The translations under genes and the position numbers were made by a program. From positions 1 through 64,000 of the forward strand of contig JADKFA010000014.1 in NCBI GenBank assembly GCA_016717725.1: a stretch of DNA of 64,000 bases, written 5' to 3'. Positions 45,368-56,340 of this stretch are shown piece by piece. The notes beneath the pieces are model-generated. The model worked only from the letters and a program-made list of their open reading frames with translations. It had not been told where the DNA came from and did no database searches. The stretch is from Bacteroidota bacterium. Its GTDB lineage: Bacteria; Bacteroidota; Bacteroidia; AKYH767-A; OLB10. The first letter of the stretch is position 1. Each line of letters opens with the position of its first letter.

Positions 45368-47679
45368 CTAAAATGTCATGCTTACGCCCAGCGAAGGTAG
45401 GAAAGGTAATTGATTTACGCGTTGATATCGAACTCTGTCGAAGTAGAATATATTTTCCCTGTCATAAATATTGATTGCGCTTGCCGTGATATCCAGATTG
45501 GAATTTTTACTTAAAAACAAATTCTTTTCAAACTTATATCCATTCGATGATATGGAGGAAGTCGCTTACCATTGAGTGGCCCATAAATAATTCCTAAAGT
45601 TCCATTCGTACTGTTCGGATCCGTGTATAGTCCATCAGAGAAATTCTGATACTCATAAAAACCCTGCGTGCCGCTAAATGGAAATCCAGATCCAAAATTC
45701 CACCTTGCATTAAATTCCCAGTCAAGCTTTTTTCCGAACGTATAAGATCCTACTAAATTCACATTATGTCTGCGATCGAAATGTGGACGGTATTCACGAA
45801 TACCATCGTTACGTGTAACATAGGTTAATGAGTAGACAGCCCATAAATAAATGCGCTTATATTCATACTTCACTACTAAATCGGCACCATAAGAACTTCC
45901 TTTTTCAATGATGAAATCTTTTGTTAAGTAATCAGGCTGATCTTGATAGAATCCATTGTCAGGATATACTTTATCGCGATTGATATTGGAAAGTTGTGTG
46001 AAATCTTTATAAAATGTTTCTACATTCACATTTAAATGCTTGGTGATGTCAATTTCAGCACCAACAATGATGTCTCTTGCTTTTTGCAATCTTGAATTTA
46101 CTTCTTTACCATTAAAGTTATCGGGTAAGCTCTCTGGTCCAGATAGAAATCCATAAAATAAATTCACTACATCTCGATCAGAAACAGCACTAATTAAATT
46201 TTGCGCATAAATTCCTCCAGCCATTTTAAAGCGTAACCCATCAGTAGCATTTACTTTGATTCCGATACGTGGCTCAGGAGAGAATTCACTTAACGAAGCA
46301 AAGTACTGAAGTCGAATGCTTGGCTCAATAACTATTTTATCTCTGGAGATGCGATAACGTACAAATGATCCAAATTCAGTTGTGTTTTCAATTTGTTCAT
46401 AGGTTAATCCAGTAATGGTGTTGGTAAATAATTCCGTTCTGAAGCCTAAGACTTCTAAACCTATTTTCAACTCATCTTTATTGAAAAAACTGGTTAGGTT
46501 AAATCCAAAGTTGAATCCGTTGATGGCACTTTTACGAGGTGCTTCGTTGGCTTCTTTTTGATTGATGTTGTATTTTGAAAAGGCAAATACTCCGTCTATA
46601 AGTGTATTCGATCCTTTGGGGACTAAAATAAAGTTTGCACCAAAGCCATTCGATTTCCAATTAATGTCAGTTACGTTTTTGAATATAGCATTGTCATTAA
46701 AGTCAAACCCAAATAGATTTATTTGCGATCCATTTTCTCCGTTTAATGATACTTTGCCGTAAAAATCTTGAAAGCTAAAAGGAAGTCCATCTTTGTCAAC
46801 ATAGTCATAAAGTTCTTTTGATGATTGATCGAGATATGAATTTTTGTAGCTAATCAAAAATGAACTACTGCCACCACCATCTTCTTTTTGTTTTTTGATG
46901 GGACCTTCAAATAATAATTTACTCGAAAATGTAGAAGCACTCAACTTGCCACCATAACGTCGTTTGTTTCCTCCGCGCGTGGTGATGTCCATCACTGAAG
47001 AAATGCGATCTCCATAATCTGCAGGAAATCCCCCCGTGTACACATCAGCATTGCGTAAAATGTCAGTGTCGAAAACAGAAAATAATCCGATAGAGTGAAA
47101 AGGATTGTAAACGATCATCCCATCTAACAAAACTTTATTCATGATTGGTGTTCCTCCTCGAATGTAAAGTTGACCACCTTGATCGCCACTAAAAACAACA
47201 CCGGGTAACACTTGTAAATATTGAGCAAGATCAGGCTCTCCGCCAATGGATGGAACTGATTTTATTTCGCGCGGTGTAATTTTATTTACCGAAGCTCTTA
47301 CTTCTGTTTTTCTCGCTTCTTTTTCTGCCGATACTTCTACCGTCTTTAAGTTGACCGATCCTTTCTTGATGTAAATCTGCTTGTCGGTGACTTTATCTTC
47401 GATAACCGTAATTTCAACTAATGAACTGTCATAACCAATGGCACCAATGGTTAAAAAATAGACTCCCGGTGGAACATTGGTGATGCTATAAAATCCATTC
47501 ACATCGGTGATGCTTCCAAATTGAGTCCCTTTTATGAATACAGGAGTGTACAATACAGGCTCCCCATTTTCTTTGTCATAAAGAAATCCACGTACACTAC
47601 CGGTTTTTTGTGCAAATGAGACCGCTGTACTAAAAAGTAAGAGGAGAAATACGGTTAAACGAAGTAGGTTTTTATTCAA
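45368..47679 (-). CDS. TonB-dependent receptor (one-base frameshift near the end)
   Basis: Outer-membrane gated channel for an unknown substrate. It has a signal peptide (to about SFAQKTG), a carboxypeptidase-regulatory-like domain (GSVRGFLYDKENGEPVLYTP, about residues 27-105) and a plug (VLPGVVFSGDQGGQLYIRGG, KVLLDGMIVYNPFH). A 22-strand-type barrel to the C-terminus follows. The visible frame ends at ...MDISLKRICF (45511). Adding one base to the T4 run at 45535-45538 (A4 on the coding strand) gives SLKKNLFLSKNSNLDITASA and the aromatic-ending strand LGVSMTF, stop at 45368-45370. The repaired length is about 770 residues. No SusD-like partner is nearby. Confidence 0.9.
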
Positions 47680-47891
47680 GGGATGTGTTTATTAATTGGT
47701 GATTTTAGCTGCTAGCTTCTGGCTGCTAGTTGCTGGTACTTAACTTTTAACTTTTATCTTTTTTATTTAACTTCTTGCTTTTAGTCGCGAAACCTTGCTA
47801 TTAGCTACTAGCTACGATACATTTCATTCTATCTACAAACTTCTTGAAGCTTGAAGCTAGAAGCTAGTAGCTAGAAGCCAGAAGCTAGAAG
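47680..47891. repeat. TAG-rich AGCTAGAAG repeat region
   Basis: Both ends carry inverted versions of a low-complexity repeat (GCTAGCTTCTGGCTGCTAG near 47712; CTAGAAGCCAGAAGCTAGAA near 47870). The right block supplies the stop codon of the EVE-domain gene. The middle is AT-rich. Confidence 0.65.
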
Positions 47892-48296
47892 CTAGCAGCC
47901 CATTTCCAGAATAACATCAAATTCTTCAGGAAGGATAGATACAACGGAGAGACGATTTAATCTCAACATTTGTATGTCTTTCAATTTAGGTTCTGCTTTG
48001 ATCGTTGCTAGCGTCACAGGTTTTTTTAATTTCTTGAAGGGCTTTAAATCCACCGACACCCAATTTTCATCGGTGGTAGTTGGATCTTGGTACCCTTCTT
48101 TTTTTACTTTGGCAATGCCCATGATAGCCAACCCTTCATTACTGTGGTAGAATAAAACCATGTCGCCTTTCTTCATGCTTCTCAGGTTATTCCGTGCTTG
48201 GTAATTTCGCACGCCATCCCAGCAAGCGGATCCATCTTTAACGAATTGATCCCAAGAATACTTAAATGGTTCTGACTTTACGAGCCAGTAGTTCAT
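47892..48296 (-). CDS. EVE domain protein (PUA-like)
   Basis: Small stand-alone EVE-domain protein of 134 residues. The family (thymocyte nuclear protein 1-like) has a PUA/YTH-related fold thought to bind modified bases in DNA or RNA. Visible: MNYWLVKSEPFKYSWDQF, CWDGVRNYQARNNLRSMKKG, VLFYHSNEGLAIMGIAKV and the closing ILPEEFDVILEMG. Full length, no frame problem. Its stop TAG lies in the first unit of the adjacent TAG-rich repeat. No restriction or defence gene is next to it. Confidence 0.92.
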   Translation of the reverse strand: MNYWLVKSEPFKYSWDQFVKDGSACWDGVRNYQARNNLRSMKKGDMVLFYHSNEGLAIMGIAKVKKEGYQDPTTTDENWVSVDLKPFKKLKKPVTLATIKAEPKLKDIQMLRLNRLSVVSILPEEFDVILEMGC

Positions 48297-48394
48297 ATTT
48301 ACTTTTATAAAGGGACTCCGAAAATACAGAATGCAATCGAATGATCATCGTTGCTTTTCACAGATTTATTATTTTTACAAATAAAATACTTGCT

Positions 48395-49273
48395 ATGAAA
48401 CGTTTACTCCTGACTTTCACCTTCTTGACTTTTTTCTCACTCTCAAAGGGATGGGCGCAGTCATCCTGTTGCGAGGCTACCGCTGAAAGTACTTTATCGT
48501 TTGCTGATTTTGCAAATGACGAAAAGTTCATAGCCAATCATATTCCTCCTGTTCCTCTCGATTTTACCCCAAAAATTGGTAAGATGGTTAACATTAAAGT
48601 GGAAGGAGGAAAGGAAGCTGCCATTTTTGAGGTGAAGTCGGGGAAGACAACAGGAGCTCTTATTCTGATGTTTCACGAGTGGTGGGGATTGAATGAATAT
48701 ATTTTACGTGAGGCAGAAAGGATTCATATAGCTACCGGAGCTACCGTTTTAGCTGTTGATTTATACGATCGTAAAGTTGCAACAACAGCCGAAGAAGCCT
48801 CAAAGCTCATGCAAGGGTTGAATAAAGATAGAGTGGAAGCCATTGTCAAATCTTGTTTGGAGTATGGTGGAAAATTTTCGCGAGTGCAAACCATCGGCTG
48901 GTGCATGGGTGGTGGATGGAGTTTGCAAGCAGCCATTTTAGCAGGTCAACAAGGCTATGGTTGTGTGGTTTATTACGGAATGCCTGAAATGGAAAAGGAA
49001 AAGTTGGCAAAATTGGATGGACCCGTTCTCGGAATTTATGCAAGTAAAGACGCATGGATTACCCCTCAATTGGTAGATGAGTTTGATGAAAATATGAAAA
49101 TTGTTCAAAAGAAATTTACGAAGTATTCTTTTGATGCAGATCACGCCTTTGCGAATCCGAGTAATCCCAAATATGACAAGGTAGCCACAGCAAAAGCCAA
49201 TGAATTGGTGATAAAGTTTTTGAAGGAAAATTTTAATGCTCCCCTCAAGAAACCAACGCTAGAGAAAAAGTAA
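48395..49273 (+). CDS. Exported dienelactone hydrolase family protein
   Basis: Alpha/beta hydrolase. The start at 48395 gives a clear signal peptide (MKRLLLTFTFLTFFSLSKGW, then AQS); an earlier in-frame ATG at 48341 would hide it. The 292-residue protein has the cysteine nucleophile in GWCMGGGW, the aspartate in YASKDAWITP and the histidine in DADHAFANPS, the Cys-Asp-His triad of the family. FHEWWGLNEYI contributes to the oxyanion region. The CC pair after the signal (SSCCEATAE) is unusual. The true substrate is unknown. Confidence 0.88.
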   Translation: MKRLLLTFTFLTFFSLSKGWAQSSCCEATAESTLSFADFANDEKFIANHIPPVPLDFTPKIGKMVNIKVEGGKEAAIFEVKSGKTTGALILMFHEWWGLNEYILREAERIHIATGATVLAVDLYDRKVATTAEEASKLMQGLNKDRVEAIVKSCLEYGGKFSRVQTIGWCMGGGWSLQAAILAGQQGYGCVVYYGMPEMEKEKLAKLDGPVLGIYASKDAWITPQLVDEFDENMKIVQKKFTKYSFDADHAFANPSNPKYDKVATAKANELVIKFLKENFNAPLKKPTLEKK

Positions 49274-49602
49274 CTTATTGTAATTCCGTCGATTGCTTTT
49301 TGTGTATCGGTGACTCTTTATTCTCTTTTTGGCAGATGGTCGTGAAGCCTCGGATTCGTCGCGAGACTTCGCGATTAGATGTAATATTTCTTCCTCTTTT
49401 TGAAAGCTGCAACCTCGAAATTTCGTATCTTCGCACTCTGAAATGGATGTTAGATATTAGCTTTTAGATGTTAGATTTACTTCTTAAAGTTTGAAATCAA
49501 TCACCTGTTTAATAAAACTATTAAAAAAACTTGTCCTGCAGAAATGCGGGGTCCAACCTCCAAAATCTAACGTCTAACATCTAACATCCAATATCCAAAG
49601 AA
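49274..49602. other. Intergenic region upstream of acn
   Basis: Contains a GCGAGACTTCGCGA-type palindrome (49359-49372) and a weak promoter-like pair (TTTG 49399-49402, TATCTTCG 49426-49433). Two blocks of TTAGATGTTAGATT-type repeats in opposite orientation (49445-49480 and 49562-49595) flank 80 bases and could pair. Confidence 0.55.
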
Positions 49603-51869
49603 ATGGTATTCGACCTCGACATGATCCAAAATATGTATGCTGGCTTTCCAGCAAAGTAGCAGCTGCACGCGCCCTTACAGGCAAACCTCTAACTCTCGCA
49701 GAAAAAATTCTCTATTCCCATCTTTCGGAGGGACTTCCACAAAAGGCATTTGTTCGAGGTAATGATTATGTAGATTTTAATCCGGATCGTGTAGCCATGC
49801 AAGATGCAACTGCACAAATGGCTTTGCTGCAATTTATGCAAGCCGGCCGACCAAAAGTGGCTGTTCCTTCCACCGTGCATTGCGATCACTTGATCCAAGC
49901 GGAAACAGGAGCTACAGCAGATTTAACAAAAGCATTGGATAAGAATAAGGAAGTTTTTGGATTTCTTTCTTCCGTATCGAATAAATATGGAATCGGTTTT
50001 TGGAAACCAGGTGCAGGAATTATCCATCAGGTTATTTTGGAAAATTATGCGTTCCCAGGAGCTATGATGATAGGTACCGATTCTCATACAGTGAATGCCG
50101 GCGGACTTGGTATGGTCGCAATAGGAGTAGGTGGTGCTGATGCTTGTGATGTGATGGCTGGTCTACCTTGGGAGTTGAAATTTCCAAAGTTGATTGGTGT
50201 GAAGTTAACAGGGAAAATGAGTGGATGGACATCTGCAAAAGATGTAATTTTAAAAGTAGCTGGAATCTTAACCGTGAAAGGTGGTACCGATGCGATTGTA
50301 GAATATTTTGGTCCGGGTGCCGATAGTATCTCTTGTACAGGGAAAGGAACCATCTGTAATATGGGTGCTGAAATTGGAGCAACCACTTCCATCTTCTGTT
50401 ACGATGAAAAGATGGCCGACTACCTTCGTGGTACCAGCCGTAAAGCTGTAGCCGATTTAGCTGACGGTATCAAAGAACATTTGCGTGGTGATGATGAAGT
50501 ATATTCTAACCCTGAAAAATATTTTGATCAAGTAATCGAAATTAATTTAGATGAGTTGGAGCCACATATTAACGGTCCTTTCACTCCCGATTTAGCATGG
50601 CCGTTGAGTCAATTCGCTGCCGCCGTGAAAGAAAACGGATGGCCAGCAACGTTAGAAGTTGGATTAATTGGTTCTTGTACAAATTCTTCTTACGAAGATA
50701 TTAGTCGTGCTGCTTCTTTAGCCGATCAAGCAGTGAAAAGTGGGTTGAAAGCTAAAAGCGAATTCACCATCACTCCTGGATCCGAATTAGTACGCTTCAC
50801 CATTGAACGCGATGGTTTCTTGTCTACTTTCGATAAGATGGGCGGAGTGGTGTTAGCGAATGCTTGTGGTCCTTGCATTGGACAATGGGCTCGACATACC
50901 ACCGATCCGAATCGTAAAAATTCTATCATCACTTCTTTCAATCGCAATTTTGCAAAGCGTAATGATGGAAATCCAAATACACATGCATTCGTAGCTTCTC
51001 CTGAAATTGTAACCGCTTTAGCCATTGCCGGAGATCTTACTTTTAATCCGATGACCGATTTTTTAACGAACGACAAAGGCGAGAAAATTAAATTAGCGGA
51101 ACCAAAGGGTCCTGAAATGCCACCGCAAGGTTTCGCTGTGGAAGATGCAGGCTACCAAGCACCTGCTGCTGATGGTTCCTCTGTAAAAATTGAAGTGAGT
51201 CCAACGAGTGATCGATTGCAACTACTCGATCCGTTTGCTGCGTGGGAAGGAATTGATTTGAAAGGATTGAAGTTGCTCATCAAAGCAAAAGGAAAATGTA
51301 CAACTGATCATATCTCCATGGCAGGTCCATGGTTAAAGTATCGCGGACATCTCGATAACATCAGCAACAACATGTTGATTGGTGCTATGAATTTCTTCAA
51401 TGAAAAAACAGATAACGTAAAAAATCAGTTAACTGGCGAATACGGTTCTGTACCAGCAGTGCAACGAGCATACAAGGCCCAACACATCGGTTCTATCGTT
51501 GTTGGAGATGAAAACTATGGTGAAGGTTCTTCTCGTGAACATGCAGCCATGGAGCCTCGCCACTTAGGCGTTCGTGCAATCTTGGTAAAATCCTTTGCTC
51601 GTATTCATGAAACGAATTTGAAAAAGCAAGGTATGTTAGGTCTTACATTTGCAAATAAAGAAGACTATAACAAAATTCTTGAAGACGATACCATCGACAT
51701 CTTAGGATTAACCACTTTCACTCCTGGAAAACAACTTACCATACAGTTAAATCATAAAGACGGATCAACAGAAACCATCTTAGTGAATCATACTTACAAC
51801 GAAAACCAAATTGAATGGTTTAAAGCAGGTGGAGCCTTAAACATCATCCGCTCTCAAGTAGGTGCTTAA
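49603..51869 (+). CDS. acn: Aconitate hydratase (one-base frameshift near the start)
   Basis: TCA-cycle enzyme interconverting citrate and isocitrate, with a [4Fe-4S] cluster. The real start is ATG 49603 (MVFDLDMIQNMYAGFPAK). One A is missing at 49653-49655; repair gives PAKVAAARALTGKPLTLAEK and a protein of about 756 residues, the length of the mitochondrial-type enzyme. Cluster ligands are in IGSCTNSSYEDI and ANACGPCIGQW. Substrate-binding GEGSSREHAAMEPRHLG is in the C-terminal swivel domain. DSHTVNAGGLGMVAIGVGG is also typical. A terminator follows. Confidence 0.95.
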
Positions 51870-51908
51870 TTCGTGAGTGAGTACAAAATATAAGTTAATT
51901 AATTGTGG

Positions 51909-51943
51909 CTGCTCAGTAGTATATTCTACTGGGCAGTTTTTTT
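51909..51943 (+). terminator. acn intrinsic terminator
   Basis: Stem CTGCTCAGTAG/CTACTGGGCAG with one G-T pair and a six-base loop, then seven T. Confidence 0.85.
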
Positions 51944-52286
51944 GTCTAAACAAGAAACTTTAGCAAATCGCAGCCTTCTGGAACTTAGCGAACTTAGAGT
52001 AGCGCAGCCTTAGCGCCTTTTTAACCTGAGCTTGCCGAGGGTTGCGAGAAAATTTAGCATAGCGCAGCCATGGCGAGAAACATTGGCGTAGCGCAGCCTT
52101 AGCGCCTTTGCGCCTTTGCAAGAAACATTGGCGTAGTGCGAAGCCTTAGCGTCACGCAGTTTCATGGCCGCCTAAGCTTCCTTACGGCGTTTAGGAGACG
52201 TACTTTAAAAAAGAAATTTGATTCTTCTAACAACTATTTTACATAATTTTTATAATTGCCTGAAAATAATTTTATATTTTTATTGA
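51944..52286. repeat. GCGCAGCCTTAGCG repeat cluster
   Basis: About 200 bases (51965-52170) made of several units of the form (T)AGCGCAGCC(T/A)TAGCG and CGCCTTTGCGCCTTTGC, related to repeats at 41.8 and 42.03 kb. The rest to the next start is AT-rich. No gene. Confidence 0.6.
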
Positions 52287-52993
52287 ATGAAAATTCGTCC
52301 ACTTCTCTATATAAGTTTTTTGTTTGTAATCGCTCCTGCAAAAAAGATAAAGAATCTGATTCCGCTCCTAATATCAGCTTTACTTATACCAGTGGCTACA
52401 CGAATTCATTGCCTAAATCCGTTGTATTTACTGCGAATTCTTCAAATGCAGATAATATTTCTTGGGATTTTGGAGATAGCACTACGGGACAAGGATTCAC
52501 AGTGAGTCATACCTACAATAACTTTGGCGCATACAAAGTGAAAGCAACAGCAACTAAGTCGGGATTGAGTGCCTCGTATTCAAAAGATGTACCCATCACT
52601 TTTCACCGTAGAGCGGTCATTAAAAAAATTGAAGTTTTGCAAATACCTTCACTCAAACCGGGTGGTCTCGATTGGGATCCTGGAGAGTTTCCTGACTTGA
52701 CCTACGAAATACTTTTCCCCGGCGACACATTATATGTTGGTGGTGCTGTTCTCAATAATTCAGAGACGGGAAGTTTCAATATTATTCCTTCTCAAGGAAC
52801 CTATGTTTTTGACCAAGATGTTAAAATAAAAATTTATGATAAAGATGTTGGCAATGTTCCCGATAAAGAATTGATGGGTATAGTACCCTTCAAATTTACA
52901 AGCGTATTGCCAACAAGTCTTACCTATACCGACAGTGTTCAAGTTATTCAAGGTGCTCTTAAACTTTTGGTAAAGTTTGAGTTTCAACAGTAG
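52287..52993 (+). CDS. PKD-domain lipoprotein (one-base frameshift)
   Basis: Start ATG 52287 gives MKIRPLLYISFLFVIA, a lipoprotein signal. One base missing near 52333-52337 (a T would give VIASCKKDKESDSAPN, a standard lipobox) joins it to the main frame. The protein of about 236 residues has one PKD domain (ISFTYTSGYTNSLPKSVVFT, WDFGDSTTGQGF, HTYNNFGAYKVKATAT). The C-terminal beta domain (about 100 residues) I do not recognise. It is probably surface or periplasmic. No partner gene is evident. Confidence 0.75.
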
Positions 52994-53183
52994 GTAGATA
53001 AGTGAATTCGTTTTTATTGCTTCAACAAAACGTAATTTGGTATTGAGCTAGTCTACAGCGATGCCTTAACTTCAATATGCATTTCTTCTTACCTTAGCCA
53101 ATCAAATTATCCTCTCAATGCAAGCCGCAAAAAAAAGTATTTCCCAAAAAAATAATATCTTTTTCAATTTCTTTTTTGAAAGA

Positions 53184-54869
53184 ATGATCAAGTTTGTTTT
53201 TATTATAGTGTTAATGATTTTCATTTTGCCGTTAAATGTATTTTCTCAAGGCTGTTGGACTCAATTAGCAGATATGCCACAATCACGATACAATCTTGTT
53301 TCATTTGAAATTGCTGATACAGGTTATGTGGTAACAGGGCAATCGGCAGGCGGAACATTTCGAAATGAATTCTTCAAGTACGATCCTAACTTAAATCAGT
53401 GGACACAACTTACGAACTTCCCTGGCACTGCACGAACAGGATCGGTTGGATTTAGTATTGGTAGCAAAGGTTATGTTGGTACAGGAAGAGATAATAATGG
53501 TAACACCGATCAGTTTTGGGAGTACGATCCTCTCTTAAACAGCTGGACACAAAAAGCAAGTTTTCCTCCGGGTAATCGTGAAAGTGCTACTGGTTTTTCC
53601 ATCGGAAGCAAAGGATATGTAGGGATGGGTTTGAACGGAACAACCAAAACAGATTTTTATGAATACGATCCACTCACAAATATGTGGACACAAAAAGCAG
53701 ATTTTCCAGTTGCGATTGGTCGCTATGCCGCAGTGGGATTTTCTATTGGTAGTAAAGGATATGTTGGTACGGGTTACCACAGTGGGTTTACGAGAAACAA
53801 CGATTTTTGGGAATATGATCCTGCAACAAATAGTTGGTTGCAGTTGGCTAATGTCCCAGGTCCAGCAAGAGCGGATGCCGTAGGTTTTTCTACTTTAGGT
53901 GTTGGTTATGTAGGAACAGGAAATCAATACATGGATTTTTATAGCTATGATGTAAGTAGTAATACATGGTCACAAATTACCGACTATGGTCCTGGAAATA
54001 GAGAGAAAGCCACGGCTTTTGTTGTGAACGATATCGCTTATGTAGGAAGTGGCTATTACCTCTCCATAAAATCCGATTGGTGGAAATTGGATCCTGCTTC
54101 TATAGTTACAAATGCACCATTAATTGGATGTGATAGTTTGTTGCTTGATTCCATGTATTACGCTGCAGACACCTCTCTAATCACCACCGTACCCGGTGTT
54201 ACAGCGAATGGATGCGATAGTATATACATCCAGCCCATCATCATTAATAATTCCACCTCGATAGTTCTTCCGCCCATCACCGAATGCGATAGTGCACTGA
54301 TTGGTGGAATTTATTACAATAATGATACAACAGTAATTCAAAATTTTTCAAGTGTAGTAACAGGTTGCGATTCGATGGTAACAGTGGATCTCACCATTAA
54401 TTATGCAGATGCAACAGTCACCACTTTTCTTTATACCATCACAGCAAACGCTACAGGAGCGGTTTACCAATGGCTCAATTGCGATAGTAACTATGCGGTA
54501 ATTCCTGGTGAAACTTCGCAATCATTTTTAGTTGGATCCCACGGAACTTTTGCGCTCGCGGTAACTGAGAATAATTGTACCGATACTTCAAGTTGTATAA
54601 ACTTCACCGGGATTGGAATTGATGAGGTGTTAAATTCAATTCGCATTGCCATTTCTCCAAACCCGAACACAGGAAATTTCTTTGTTTCTACAGGCGATGA
54701 AGGCCAATTTAAAACCATTGAAATATTGAATTTTCTCGGTGAAGTTGTTGCAGTAGAAAAAACAACTGGTTCAATTACAAAGTTTGAATTGAATGATCAG
54801 AAAGGAGTTTTTTTGGTTCGATGTAGCGGGAATGGATTTACTGAGATTGGACGCGTTGTCTTGCTTTAG
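53184..54869 (+). CDS. T9SS-exported kelch-repeat protein
   Basis: The start at 53184 gives a signal peptide (MIKFVFIIVLMIFILPLNVF-SQ); an ATG 66 bases upstream is possible. I count six kelch blades (for example GSKGYVGTG...DQFWEYDPLLNSWTQ), enough for a closed six-bladed propeller. Two copies of a C-D-S module follow (GCDSLLLDSMYYAADTSLIT and ECDSALIGGIYYNNDTTVIQ). The end is a type A sorting domain (IAISPNPNTGNFFVSTGDEG, IEILNFLGEVV, GVFLVRCSGNGF). Binding target unknown; the propeller suggests protein or sugar contacts rather than catalysis. Confidence 0.88.
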   Translation: MIKFVFIIVLMIFILPLNVFSQGCWTQLADMPQSRYNLVSFEIADTGYVVTGQSAGGTFRNEFFKYDPNLNQWTQLTNFPGTARTGSVGFSIGSKGYVGTGRDNNGNTDQFWEYDPLLNSWTQKASFPPGNRESATGFSIGSKGYVGMGLNGTTKTDFYEYDPLTNMWTQKADFPVAIGRYAAVGFSIGSKGYVGTGYHSGFTRNNDFWEYDPATNSWLQLANVPGPARADAVGFSTLGVGYVGTGNQYMDFYSYDVSSNTWSQITDYGPGNREKATAFVVNDIAYVGSGYYLSIKSDWWKLDPASIVTNAPLIGCDSLLLDSMYYAADTSLITTVPGVTANGCDSIYIQPIIINNSTSIVLPPITECDSALIGGIYYNNDTTVIQNFSSVVTGCDSMVTVDLTINYADATVTTFLYTITANATGAVYQWLNCDSNYAVIPGETSQSFLVGSHGTFALAVTENNCTDTSSCINFTGIGIDEVLNSIRIAISPNPNTGNFFVSTGDEGQFKTIEILNFLGEVVAVEKTTGSITKFELNDQKGVFLVRCSGNGFTEIGRVVLL

Positions 54870-55009
54870 AATAATATTATCGCTTGACAAGGCTGGGTAA
54901 ATCCATGTTGCTAGTTTCCTTTTTCCAATGAAATTGAACCTTTTCGCCACGATTTTCAAGGGTATCGTCTCTAGTTCAATCCATTTACTTATTTTCGAAT
55001 CGATTTACA

Positions 55010-56338
55010 ATGGAACCATACGCATTAGGGAATAAAAAAGTGGTCCGTGCCTGGACCTTTTACGATTGGGCTAACTCGGCCTATTCACTCGTCATTAGCT
55101 CGGCATTGTTTCCCATTTACTTCAGCGCCATCGCTCATTCCAATGGTGCGAATGAAGTTCTTTTTTTAGGGAGAACTTATAATCCTGAGTCCTTGCAATC
55201 GTATGCTATCTCATTCGCTTTTTTAGTGATTGCATTAATTTCTCCGATGTTATCATCCATTGCCGATTACAGCGGACAAAAGAAAAAGTTTATGTACTTC
55301 TTCTCCACCTTAGGAGCGATTTCCTGTTCCTTACTTTGGTTTTTTGAAGGAGCTGATACATTGTGGGTCGGAATTTCTTGTTCTCTGTTTGCTGCCATTG
55401 GTTATGCTGGAAGTATTGTGTTCTATAATGCATACTTACCCGAAATTGCTGTGGCGGCAGATCAAGATCGAATCAGTGCACGTGGATTTTCAATGGGCTA
55501 TATTGGATCTTCTCTTCTCTTGATTTTTAATCTCACCATGATCATGTTCCCTCAGTGGTATGGAAACATCAGTAGCGGGTTCGCGATGCGTTTCTCGTTT
55601 TTGTTGGTGGGTATTTGGTGGTTTTTGTTTGCTCAATATTCTTTCCGCGGCTTGCCAAAAGATCCCGCCAACTCGCCCATCAAAAAAGATATTCTTAAAA
55701 AGGGATATCGTGAATTAAGAATGGTGTGGAATCAATTAAATGAAACTCCTTATTTGAAAGCATTTTTAATTGCCTTTTTCTTTTACAATATGGCCGTGCA
55801 AACCATCATGTATTTGGCTACCTTGTTTGGCGTGCAAGAAATTGCTTGGGCTAATGAGGAAAGTAAACAGAGCGGATTAATTATATGCATTTTGTTAATT
55901 CAATTTGTTGCCATCGGTGGTGCGTATCTTTTTTCATTCCTAAGTAGTAAATTGGGAAATATAAAAGCACTCATTATTTCATTAACCGTATGGATGTTGA
56001 TTTGCTTAGGTGTTTATTTTCTAGTATATCTTCCACTTGATTTTTACATCACCGCTGCCTTGGTGGGATTGGTGATGGGTGGAATTCAATCACTCAGCCG
56101 TTCAACCTATTCTAAAATGTTACCTCCAACAAAAGATCACGCCTCTTATTTCAGTTTTTATGATGTTTGCGACAAAGTAGGAACAGTTTTAGGTACTTTT
56201 GTATTCGGTTACGTGAATGAAGTAACGGGCAGCATGCGTAATTCGATTGTAGCCTTAGTCGTATTCTTCGTGATGGGAATTGTTCTCTTGCGTCGCGTAA
56301 ATAAGTTAGATTGGAATTCTTTAAACCTGAATAAATAG
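55010..56338 (+). CDS. UMF1-family MFS transporter
   Basis: Major-facilitator protein of the UMF1 (Atg22-like) family, 442 residues, about 12 helices. The N-terminal signature RAWTFYDWANSAYSLVISSA is diagnostic. SSIADYSGQKKKFMYFFSTL and GGIQSLSRSTYSKMLPPTKD with FSFYDVCDKVGTVLGTFVFG are the other conserved blocks. Bacterial members have no agreed substrate; the fungal relative exports amino acids from the vacuole. The next gene starts two bases after the stop, so the two are co-transcribed. Confidence 0.93.
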   Translation: MEPYALGNKKVVRAWTFYDWANSAYSLVISSALFPIYFSAIAHSNGANEVLFLGRTYNPESLQSYAISFAFLVIALISPMLSSIADYSGQKKKFMYFFSTLGAISCSLLWFFEGADTLWVGISCSLFAAIGYAGSIVFYNAYLPEIAVAADQDRISARGFSMGYIGSSLLLIFNLTMIMFPQWYGNISSGFAMRFSFLLVGIWWFLFAQYSFRGLPKDPANSPIKKDILKKGYRELRMVWNQLNETPYLKAFLIAFFFYNMAVQTIMYLATLFGVQEIAWANEESKQSGLIICILLIQFVAIGGAYLFSFLSSKLGNIKALIISLTVWMLICLGVYFLVYLPLDFYITAALVGLVMGGIQSLSRSTYSKMLPPTKDHASYFSFYDVCDKVGTVLGTFVFGYVNEVTGSMRNSIVALVVFFVMGIVLLRRVNKLDWNSLNLNK

Positions 56339-56340
56339 TT

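Noticed and set aside
53118..53183. Kelch protein starting at the upstream ATG 53118
   Set aside because: It puts 22 mostly polar residues ahead of a clear signal peptide that begins at the ATG 53184.
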